A DNA stretch of 64,000 nucleotides from contig CP066681.1 in the NCBI GenBank assembly GCA_016432265.1, positions 832,342 through 896,341 of the forward strand. The letters run 5' to 3'. Of the stretch, positions 53,404 through 60,982 are shown in pieces (positions within the stretch are counted from its first letter, which is position 1; each line of letters starts with the position of its first letter). This DNA is from Micavibrio aeruginosavorus. Lineage in GTDB: Bacteria > Pseudomonadota > Alphaproteobacteria > Micavibrionales > Micavibrionaceae. Position numbers and translations under genes: made by a program. The notes under the pieces are model-generated. The model was given only the letters and a program-made list of their open reading frames with translations. It was not told where the DNA came from and searched no databases.

Positions 53404-55236
53404 CTAGGGAGCCGGGGCAGCCACGGGGGCTGTCGCAGCCACTTTCTTCTCTGGGGCCTGTTCCGGTACCGGGCTGTTGGCATTGGCCGGGGCTGTGCCC
53501 TGACTGGCGCTGGCAAAATCGCTGCTGACATCTTTTGATGTGGCAATCGCAGGCGGAGCTGCCGAGCCATTGGTGCGTGAGGTGTTGACAGGCTCTGTGG
53601 TTGTTGGGGCCTGTGCTTGAGCAGGGGCTTGAGCTTGCATTTTCTGCTCATACTGCATGCGCATTTCATCAGGCATAGCATCCAGCATTTCCTTGCGGCC
53701 TTTAAAATCGCCTTTCTCTAGCCTATTGTAAAAGTCTTCTGCCTTTTTGTATTCAGCCTCGCTTTGCTTGTATGCGTCTGCTGCAGCTTTTTTCTCTGCT
53801 TCTGAGGCAGCGAGATTACCTTCCAATTCAACTCTTTTTTCAGCTTGTTTTTTCATGAAGTCTTGAATTTCTGCCCCAAGACGAAGAGACTCAGCCTTCA
53901 TGGCCGCAATGTCGTTGACTGAGTACCCCACTCTTCCCGACAGCTCTTTGTATTTTTCTAAACTGGCGGCTTCTTCCTGCTTCTTATTGTCTAGATCAAA
54001 TTCGGCTCTGGTACAGCTTGGGCCATTTGCAGCGACTACTTTTTGGTAATGTTCATATGATGTAGTTAATACCGGTTTATCAGGGTCCATTTTCCCCGTG
54101 GCCTGATTGATCTGGTCTACTTTTTCCTGAGAAATAGGTTGACCCTTGCTATCAACGTATTCTGTTTTCCCATCCGCCCCGGTTTTCTTAAATACGAGAT
54201 CCTCTTCGGAGGCAGGGGGTCTTTTGCCTTCGATTTTTTCAGGGCCGTTTTCGCCTACTTTATAAACAACTTCTTTGCCACCCTCATTGACGGTTATGTA
54301 CGTGTCCTTACCACTAATCATGATGGCATTATTCTTTGCCTGATCTAGCGGCGAACAAAGTTCATCTCTGACAACTTGTGCTTCGGCGGTGGCTTCTTTC
54401 TTTTCTTCATATTCGCCATGGGCATCAATAGCGGCATCTACAGAATCTTTACGATCTTGCATTTCTGTCTGTATTTGCGCTGTTGTGGCATCATGATTTT
54501 CAAGAGCCTCTCTATCTTGCCGAACTCTTTCCTCTGCTTCCTGAAGCCGCAGGCGTGCGGCTTCCATTCTGGTCTGGCAATCAGATAGATATTCCCCGGC
54601 AGTCTCCAACGCAATTGCATACTCCTGTGATTGCATGAATTGCTGCTGCGCCATGTATTGATAATAGAAATCGTCGATGGATTCAGCGGCGTCGTACTGG
54701 GTGATGATTTCATCCGTTGTGTTGTGGTATTTACGTGCGCGCGCCGCTTCGCTGCCGTCGTCCACCAGACCGTACTGGAAAGCCTTGCTGGGATTGTTGT
54801 CGACTTTATGCGCTGTGCTGTCGGGAGCGGTGGCGCGTTCTTTCATCAGGGCGCTTAAGGCGCCGGCGGCGATCGTGGGCGCGAAGGCAGGTTTTTGCGC
54901 TACAGGGGCGCGGTTGACGATGATCGGTTGCGCAGCCTTTGGCTCTGGCATGTGAACCTGCGGCGGTTCCTTATCCTCAATTTCCTGTACCCGCGGTTTA
55001 TCGTCTGCGACGGGTTTTTCAGCGGGCTTTGCATTCTGGTCGGGAGCAGGGGTGGCATCCGGCCTCGCTTTCAGTTGTTCGCTGCGCAGACCCAAAGCCG
55101 AAGCTCCGTCTTTCAGGCCAGGGCGCGCATTGCGCAGCAGTGTGTTTGACAAATCGCCTTGCGACCAGCCCGTATCCTGCCATTTCTTCGGGATGAAGGC
55201 GCTGAAATTACTGGTTTCTTGTTTTAAATCAGACAC
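53404..55236 (-). CDS. Large coiled-coil protein, composite base composition
   Basis: A 610-residue protein starting at GTG 55236. The N-terminal 150 residues are Pro/Ala/Lys-rich; residues about 180-290 and 420-540 are long charged helices, probable coiled coils (RMEAARLRLQEAEERVRQDREALENH, ASEAEKKAAADAYKQSEAEYKK). Between them is a beta-rich module (DTYITVNEGGKEVVYKVGENG) and the C-terminus is a Pro/Ala/Gln/Thr-rich tail. No signal peptide or membrane helix is found, and no known family. The middle third is visibly more A+T-rich than both ends. It is divergent from sucC (223-base gap). Confidence 0.65.
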   Translation of the reverse strand: MSDLKQETSNFSAFIPKKWQDTGWSQGDLSNTLLRNARPGLKDGASALGLRSEQLKARPDATPAPDQNAKPAEKPVADDKPRVQEIEDKEPPQVHMPEPKAAQPIIVNRAPVAQKPAFAPTIAAGALSALMKERATAPDSTAHKVDNNPSKAFQYGLVDDGSEAARARKYHNTTDEIITQYDAAESIDDFYYQYMAQQQFMQSQEYAIALETAGEYLSDCQTRMEAARLRLQEAEERVRQDREALENHDATTAQIQTEMQDRKDSVDAAIDAHGEYEEKKEATAEAQVVRDELCSPLDQAKNNAIMISGKDTYITVNEGGKEVVYKVGENGPEKIEGKRPPASEEDLVFKKTGADGKTEYVDSKGQPISQEKVDQINQATGKMDPDKPVLTTSYEHYQKVVAANGPSCTRAEFDLDNKKQEEAASLEKYKELSGRVGYSVNDIAAMKAESLRLGAEIQDFMKKQAEKRVELEGNLAASEAEKKAAADAYKQSEAEYKKAEDFYNRLEKGDFKGRKEMLDAMPDEMRMQYEQKMQAQAPAQAQAPTTTEPVNTSRTNGSAAPPAIATSKDVSSDFASASQGTAPANANSPVPEQAPEKKVAATAPVAAPAP

Positions 55237-55459
55237 GTTAACTCATAACCCCTTTTTGTGACGCTGAAAGGCGTACCCCTATATTTTACTAAAAAAGTTA
55301 AAAAAGAGCAAAGTTATGGTAAATTAAATACAATTTTAGATATATTTTATGGAATACCGCGGAAAACCGCCATTTCGGCACCGCAACAGGGTTGAAGCCT
55401 CTCCCCGGGCGGGGTATGTAAATCCGGTTATTGTCTGGAAATTTAACCGGGGTTCGACC

Positions 55460-56662
55460 ATGAACATTCATGAATATCAGGCTAAAACGCTTCTCAAGAA
55501 ATATGGCGTGGCCGTCCCTGACGGTATCGCTGCGATGAGCGTCGATGAGGCTGTGAAAGCGGCGGGCCAACTGCCGGGGCCGCTTTATGTGGTCAAGGCG
55601 CAAATTCATGCAGGCGGTCGTGGCGCAGGGCGTTTCAAGAACAACCCCGAAGGCAAGGGCGGTGTGCGCCTGTGCAAGACGCCTGAAGAGGTAAAGGCCG
55701 CAGCCGAGGCCATGCTCGGGCAGGTGCTGGTGACCAAGCAAACCGGCCCTGAGGGCAAGGAAGTGCAGCGCCTGTACATCACCGACGGCGTTGACATCAA
55801 GAAGGAATATTATTGTTCGGTCGTGCTTGACCGCGCGACTTCGCGGGTGACCTTCATGGCGTCCACCGAAGGCGGCATGGATATCGAGGAAGTCGCCGAG
55901 AAGCATCCTGAAAAAATCGTCAGAGTGGCGATCGACCCGGTTGCGGGCTTCCAGCCGTTCCATGCGCGCCGGCTGGCTTTCGCGTTGGGCTTCGAAGGGG
56001 CTGCCAACAAGTCGGCGATCAAATTTTTCACCGCGCTTTACAAGGCTTTTGTCGAGCTGGATGCGTCTATCGTTGAAATCAATCCACTGATCGTGACCGA
56101 CAAGGATGAGGTCGTGGCGCTGGATGCGAAGATGAACTTCGACGACAACGCACTGTTTCGTCAGGCTGATGTAGCGGTGATGCGTGATGAATCCGAAGAG
56201 GATGAGAAAGAAACCATCGCCAAGAATTTCGACCTGTCCTATGTGGCGCTCGACGGCAATATCGGCTGCATGGTCAATGGCGCGGGTCTGGCCATGGCGA
56301 CGATGGATATCATCAAGCTTTATGGCGGGGAACCTGCGAACTTTCTTGATGTCGGCGGCGGCGCCAACAAGGAAAAGGTCACGGCCGCGTTCAAGATCAT
56401 TCTGGCTGACCCCAAAGTGAAGGGCGTCCTCGTCAATATTTTCGGTGGGATCATGAAGTGCGACATTATCGCCGAAGGCATTATCGCAGCAGCCAGGGAA
56501 GTGTCGCTGTCCGTGCCGCTGGTGGTGCGTCTGGAAGGCACCAATGTCGAGAAGGGTAAAGAAATTCTCTCGAAATCCGGTCTGGCCATTATTCCGGCAG
56601 ACAATCTGGCTGATGCCGCCAAAAAGGTGGTTGAGGCCACGCGCCAGGCTCTGGCTGCCTGA
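55460..56662 (+). CDS. sucC: Succinyl-CoA synthetase beta subunit
   Basis: A 400-residue ATP-grasp subunit that, with SucD, converts succinyl-CoA to succinate with formation of ATP or GTP. Segments: [78 protein letters not shown] and [17 protein letters not shown]. The ATG at 55460 starts the conserved protein; an upstream in-frame extension to 55349 is rejected. Unusually, it is followed by a strong terminator and two unrelated genes rather than directly by sucD. Confidence 0.97.
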   Translation: MNIHEYQAKTLLKKYGVAVPDGIAAMSVDEAVKAAGQLPGPLYVVKAQIHAGGRGAGRFKNNPEGKGGVRLCKTPEEVKAAAEAMLGQVLVTKQTGPEGKEVQRLYITDGVDIKKEYYCSVVLDRATSRVTFMASTEGGMDIEEVAEKHPEKIVRVAIDPVAGFQPFHARRLAFALGFEGAANKSAIKFFTALYKAFVELDASIVEINPLIVTDKDEVVALDAKMNFDDNALFRQADVAVMRDESEEDEKETIAKNFDLSYVALDGNIGCMVNGAGLAMATMDIIKLYGGEPANFLDVGGGANKEKVTAAFKIILADPKVKGVLVNIFGGIMKCDIIAEGIIAAAREVSLSVPLVVRLEGTNVEKGKEILSKSGLAIIPADNLADAAKKVVEATRQALAA

Positions 56663-56706
56663 TCCGGATACTGTTTCTGCGGCGCAACAAATACGAAATT
56701 TGATTT

Positions 56707-56745
56707 TTATGGGCTCACGGCGTTATGGTGAGCCCATAAGTTTTA
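56707..56745 (+). terminator. Intrinsic terminator after sucC
   Basis: A perfect twelve-base-pair stem (TTATGGGCTCAC/GTGAGCCCATAA) with a nine-base loop, then GTTTT. It is 44 bases after the sucC stop and separates sucC from everything downstream, including sucD. Confidence 0.9.
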
Positions 56746-56789
56746 ACAGGGCTTTTGAATAAAGAAGATAAAAAGAAGGTTTCACGAGT

Positions 56790-57275
56790 ATGCCTGCATC
56801 GATTCGCACTGCCTATGAACTTGATTTTGATACTGATTTTAGCGCACGTCAGGATAATCTCGATCGTCTGGCTCATATCACCACGGCTTATATGAATGGC
56901 AGCGAGATCAACTTCCCCGCGACCCATAAACACATGCGGTTTTCATGGAAACGCGCATCGGCCCCGCTGGGCGACCTGCTGGAGTCATTGTACGGCTACT
57001 TTAATGGCGCTGCCGAAGTGAGCGTTGCGGGTGGCGGTACACACCCTTTCGATCGCGAGTCCGTTCATTTGTCGGTTGATCTGAAGCCGGTAACCGAGAC
57101 CATCTCCCGCGACGGGGTGGGAAATGGGCTGGCCCTGCTGGGGCGTTATCTGGAAGATCCGGCGTTTCAAGCCATTTGCGAGCAGAATCAGGTCGATGAA
57201 GTTTATACGCCCAGCAACGATCTGAAAGTGCGGGCGCACAAGGTCATGCACCACAATCATCCTCGTCCTTTGTAA
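56790..57275 (+). CDS. Cytosolic protein of unknown function between sucC and sucD
   Basis: A 161-residue protein with no signal peptide or membrane segment. AAGAAGG precedes the ATG. A KHMRFSWKRASAPLGDLLESLYGYFNGAAEV stretch is its most distinctive part; the C-terminus is His-rich (VMHHNHPRPL). No family is recognised. It converges on the SLT-like gene with a 12-base gap. Confidence 0.6.
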   Translation: MPASIRTAYELDFDTDFSARQDNLDRLAHITTAYMNGSEINFPATHKHMRFSWKRASAPLGDLLESLYGYFNGAAEVSVAGGGTHPFDRESVHLSVDLKPVTETISRDGVGNGLALLGRYLEDPAFQAICEQNQVDEVYTPSNDLKVRAHKVMHHNHPRPL

Positions 57276-57287
57276 TCTTCCATGTTG

Positions 57288-58490
57288 TCAGGGTGAGCGC
57301 TGCGCCAGCCGCGTGCCGTTTGGTATAACCTCCGCCAGTGCGCGCTCGTTGCCGACAATACGCATCTTGGCTTCATAGAATTCTGCCACGGTATAGGGTT
57401 TGCGCCGGTCGCCATTACGGAAGAACAGGCTCATGTTTGTATCCGATCCGGCGTAGTTGCCGCGTTCGGCATAGATATAGGCCGGATCGCGGCGTGCTTT
57501 CGGATCGTCGTAGGCGCGTATGATGTCCTTGGCCACGGCCCAGCCTGTAAAGTGAGATGTGGCTGAATCGGCAAAGGTCAGCGGGCGTTTGATATACGGA
57601 CTCATGGCCATCAGGTCGCGCTTGATATGTGCGGCGCAAAGCGGGATGGCGATTTCGGGATCGAATCGCAGGTTGAGTATGTCTCTTTGGTATTTTCCGG
57701 CCGTATAATAGGTTCTGTTGTTTTTCCCGGCGACAGTATAGACCGCATCGGCGTATTTGCCGAAACCCAGGCGTCCGCCGTCTTTGGCCAGTGTGCTTAA
57801 GAAGGTTTGCTCTGTGAATTGGCAGATGCCGCTGGCGTTGGTGTCCGAACGCGCGTTGAGCACATGCCCGATATTCTTGCGGCCCAATCCGCTTTCCTTG
57901 CCGAACAATTCGATCATCAGATCGGGGTGCAGGCCTTCGGCGCTAGCGGCGGATTTGATCAGGCTATCGATTTCGCTGTCGATGACCGGCGTGCGTCCGG
58001 GCCCTCTGGCGAACTTGTGAAAATCCAGACGGGGGAAGGCATAAGCCTTCGCTTCGGGCGGCGGCGCAGGGATATAAGGTTTGCCTTTGCCCATGATCCG
58101 GTTGTAAGGGTCGGCGGCGGCAGGGGCATTGATCTTGGTTGTTTCTGCCTCGGTTGCGTGTTCTTCATCGGCATCGGCTGGAGACGCCTGCGAGAAGAGG
58201 GCCATGATCGAGGAGACTGCGACAAGGCCGCCTGTGGCAAGCGCCAGTTTCGTTCGGGTGGAGAAGTTTTCGGTCAAGCGCGCCAGTCGTTCAAAGCGGG
58301 CTTTCAGCGGCGCAGGTTGGTAGGCGCTTTGCAGCGGCTGAGGCGCGTGGGATGGGCTTTGGGGGCGGCGTTCGATGCGGCTCAGGTCATCGGATGCCGC
58401 ACGCTTTTCCGCCGGGCGTCCCGGGGAGCGTAACTGCCAGCTTTGAGCTGCGGCTGCTGAGGAGGTCTTATCCTTTTGGTTTTCCGCCAT
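57288..58490 (-). CDS. Membrane-anchored SLT-like lytic transglycosylase
   Basis: A 400-residue protein: a basic, Pro/Ser-rich cytoplasmic N-terminus, one membrane helix at about 81-99 (LALATGGLVAVSSIMALFS), an acidic linker, and a lysozyme-like domain from about 170. The catalytic-type glutamate is Glu199 in LMIELFGKESGLGRKN, followed by RSDTNASGICQFTEQTFLSTLAKDGGRLG, which matches the G-x-x-Q-F substrate groove of SLT enzymes, and YIYAERGNYAG further on. It would cleave peptidoglycan in the periplasm. It is encoded on the opposite strand between sucC and sucD. Confidence 0.8.
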   Translation of the reverse strand: MAENQKDKTSSAAAAQSWQLRSPGRPAEKRAASDDLSRIERRPQSPSHAPQPLQSAYQPAPLKARFERLARLTENFSTRTKLALATGGLVAVSSIMALFSQASPADADEEHATEAETTKINAPAAADPYNRIMGKGKPYIPAPPPEAKAYAFPRLDFHKFARGPGRTPVIDSEIDSLIKSAASAEGLHPDLMIELFGKESGLGRKNIGHVLNARSDTNASGICQFTEQTFLSTLAKDGGRLGFGKYADAVYTVAGKNNRTYYTAGKYQRDILNLRFDPEIAIPLCAAHIKRDLMAMSPYIKRPLTFADSATSHFTGWAVAKDIIRAYDDPKARRDPAYIYAERGNYAGSDTNMSLFFRNGDRRKPYTVAEFYEAKMRIVGNERALAEVIPNGTRLAQRSP

Positions 58491-58710
58491 CTTTACTCAC
58501 TCAAGTGGCAGTTTTCCCGCCAACACACCATTTTATGAAAATAAATTTGTACTAATATAACAAAAAAAGGCAAAAACACAAGAAAAAAGCTGTCCGGCGG
58601 GCTGGGGAGAGATGCAACTTCGCGGTTGATTTGTCCGAGGGTCTTTCATACAACAAGAGGCGCGCTTTTGCGCTGCAAACATATAGTTTTCTGCCAATTT
58701 CGGAGTGGTC

Positions 58711-59586
58711 ATGGCTGTTCTCGTCAATAAAGATACCAAAGTGATATGTCAGGGTTTCACAGGCTCACAAGGAACGTTCCACTCGGAGCAGGCGATTGCC
58801 TACGGCACCCGGATGGTGGGCGGCGTAACCCCCGGCAAGGGAGGGACGGCACATCTCGGGCTGCCGGTGTTCGATACCGTGCGCGAGGCCCGCGAGAAGA
58901 CGGGGGCGGATGCGACAGTCATCTACGTGCCGCCGCCGTTTGCGGCTGACGCCATCCTTGAGGCCATCGACGCCGAATTTCCGCTGGCGATTTGCATCAC
59001 AGAAGGTATCCCGGTTCTGGACATGGTGAAGGTGAAGCGCGCCCTGCAAGGTTCGAAGACACGCCTGATCGGCCCCAACTGCCCGGGCGTCATTACGCCC
59101 GGCGAATGCAAGATCGGGATTATGCCGGGCCATATCCACAAGCGCGGGAAGATCGGGATCGTATCCCGTTCCGGCACGCTGACGTATGAAGCGGTGCACC
59201 AGACTACCGCCAAGGGTCTGGGGCAGTCGACCTGTATCGGTATCGGGGGCGACCCGGTGAATGGCACCAATTTTATCGACTGCCTGCAGATGTTCCTTGA
59301 GGATCCGGAAACCGAAGGCATCTTGATGATCGGGGAGATCGGCGGCAGCGCCGAAGCCGAAGCGGCAGAGTTCTATAAGGCTCAGAAAAAGAAAAAGCCG
59401 ATCGCCGGGTTTATTGCCGGGGTAACGGCTCCGAAAGGCAAGCGTATGGGACATGCTGGCGCCATCATCTCCGGGGGTAACGACACCGCCGAAGCCAAGG
59501 TTGAAGCTATGAAATCTGCAGGATTTGTCGTCTCTGACAGCCCGGCGGCGCTGGGCGATGCGATTGTCAAGGCTATGGCTGCCTAA
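58711..59586 (+). CDS. sucD: Succinyl-CoA synthetase alpha subunit
   Basis: A 291-residue CoA-binding partner of SucC. Segments: [87 protein letters not shown] and the active-site histidine in [18 protein letters not shown]. The ATG at 58711 has GGAG six bases upstream; a GTG two codons earlier is less likely. It is about 2 kb away from sucC and probably has its own promoter in 58491-58710, shared divergently with the SLT-like gene. Confidence 0.97.
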   Translation: MAVLVNKDTKVICQGFTGSQGTFHSEQAIAYGTRMVGGVTPGKGGTAHLGLPVFDTVREAREKTGADATVIYVPPPFAADAILEAIDAEFPLAICITEGIPVLDMVKVKRALQGSKTRLIGPNCPGVITPGECKIGIMPGHIHKRGKIGIVSRSGTLTYEAVHQTTAKGLGQSTCIGIGGDPVNGTNFIDCLQMFLEDPETEGILMIGEIGGSAEAEAAEFYKAQKKKKPIAGFIAGVTAPKGKRMGHAGAIISGGNDTAEAKVEAMKSAGFVVSDSPAALGDAIVKAMAA

Positions 59587-59671
59587 GGTTGTGGTTTTTT
59601 GAAGGTTCCAAGCCTTTTCAGCGCGCCGTAACTCAGGTAGAATCTGGCAAGCGATCCGCCCGGAGGAATCC

Positions 59672-60268
59672 ATGCCTTACCTTGACCATTTCAATGATGA
59701 AGACAAACTGCTTCTGATCAAACTGCCTTATCGCACGGGTTTGTGGGTGAGCGCCAGCGACACCACCGGCGGCGATGAGTCGGATGAAGCCGAGCGGCAG
59801 GCCTTGGCGAATATCGTGCGCGGGTTCACCGAAGATTTCCTGAAATCCGAATTCGTCGAGGAAGTCATGCGAGAGACAGTCGCCCATATGGGCGAGTGGG
59901 ACAATTGGGGAGAGAATATTGAGGCTATTCCCGGCGAGATTCGTGAGGGCATTGCTCTGGCGGCGCGGCACATCGATTACAAGCAAATGGCGGCTTTCAA
60001 AGGCAGCTTGATGGATGTGGCGATGACGGTGGCCATGGCTTACCGTGAGATGGATGAGTCGACGCCGTTCACCCAGCAGATGCGGATCTATTCCCGTTAC
60101 TGGCTGGAGCGTGTACGCGCCTATCTGCTGAAAACGCAACCGCCGATCATGGATCAGTTCCTCAATATCAGTCAGGACGAGCATAAGGCGCTTGATATCC
60201 TGTCGGCGGCGTTGCGTCCGGGTGATCAGGAAGGTGTTGAGCCCGTTGAGCAAGAGGATGCCGCCTGA
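59672..60268 (+). CDS. Tandem paralogue 1, unknown function
   Basis: A 198-residue, acidic, helical cytosolic protein starting MPYLDHFNDEDKLLLIKLPYRTGLWVS. It shares with the next gene an N-terminal LPYR-x-GLWVS motif, a helix F-V-x-E-V-M, an A-x-R-E-x-D motif near residue 125 and an NIS-x(3)-E-x-x-A ending. It therefore arose with its neighbour by duplication. No named family is recognised. It lies between sucD (85 bases upstream) and sucA. Confidence 0.72.
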   Translation: MPYLDHFNDEDKLLLIKLPYRTGLWVSASDTTGGDESDEAERQALANIVRGFTEDFLKSEFVEEVMRETVAHMGEWDNWGENIEAIPGEIREGIALAARHIDYKQMAAFKGSLMDVAMTVAMAYREMDESTPFTQQMRIYSRYWLERVRAYLLKTQPPIMDQFLNISQDEHKALDILSAALRPGDQEGVEPVEQEDAA

Positions 60269-60271
60269 TTC

Positions 60272-60850
60272 ATGTCTTTTCTGGATGGTTTGACCAAGGA
60301 TGAAGTTACGCTGCTGGTGTCGCTGCCTTATCGCGCGGGTCTGTGGGTCAGCCATGCCGATGACAAAGGGCAAGGGGCGGGAAAAACGCATGAACTCAAA
60401 ACAATTGAAGGCGTGATCTCCCGTCTTTCTGAAGGGATGATCGCCTCGGCTTTTGTCCATGAAGTGATGCAGGCAACGCATGTGCGCCGGGATGAGTGGC
60501 CGTCATGGTCGTTACAGACGGGCACCGTCCCCGATGAAGCGAGGGCCGTGGTCGTGCTGTTGAAGCGCAAGATGATGCCGCAGGACGCCGAAGCTTATGT
60601 CCAGACGATTATGTCGATCGCTTATGAGACGGCGTACGCTTTCCGCGAATTTGATCGCACCGCCAGCATCCCCATACGCCTTTGGGTGGGGTTGCAACTG
60701 GCGTGGGAGGCGTTTATCCGCACCGGTAACAAGGATTACCGTCTTGAAAGCCTGACCAATATCAGCCTGGCCGAAGATGAAGCGATTGCCGTTCTGGCGC
60801 AGGCCCTGACGCTTGAGAGAGAAGCGCCGCTCCTAGCCAATGCCAGTTAA
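60272..60850 (+). CDS. Tandem paralogue 2, unknown function
   Basis: A 192-residue paralogue of the preceding protein, starting three bases after its stop, so probably translationally coupled. It repeats LPYRAGLWVS near residue 18, FVHEVMQ, AYAFREFDRT and LTNISLAEDEAIAVLAQAL. Sequence divergence between the pair is considerable, suggesting an old duplication with separate roles, perhaps as a heterodimer. It ends 132 bases before sucA. Confidence 0.72.
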   Translation: MSFLDGLTKDEVTLLVSLPYRAGLWVSHADDKGQGAGKTHELKTIEGVISRLSEGMIASAFVHEVMQATHVRRDEWPSWSLQTGTVPDEARAVVVLLKRKMMPQDAEAYVQTIMSIAYETAYAFREFDRTASIPIRLWVGLQLAWEAFIRTGNKDYRLESLTNISLAEDEAIAVLAQALTLEREAPLLANAS

Positions 60851-60897
60851 TTATTGAAATTATGAAAATATAAATGATTTCTGGATGCGTCAAGGCG

Positions 60898-60935
60898 CCG
60901 GTCGGCGGTTTGCCTTGCAAACCGGGTCGTACCGG
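60898..60935 (+). promoter_or_regulatory. Stem-loop in the sucA leader
   Basis: A perfect eight-base-pair hairpin CGGTTTGC/GCAAACCG with a CTT loop, enclosed by CCGGT/ACCGG. No T run follows, so it is not a simple terminator. It sits 47 bases before the sucA start and may stabilise or regulate the leader. Confidence 0.45.
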
Positions 60936-60982
60936 ACTAGAAAAACAAGAGAATTTCTCAGTGTTTTACCCAAGGAGTCCCT

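Noticed and set aside
56663-58710. Insertion sequence or prophage between sucC and sucD
   Set aside because: No transposase, integrase, terminal inverted repeats or target duplication is visible; the genes have normal ribosome sites and similar composition to the surroundings.
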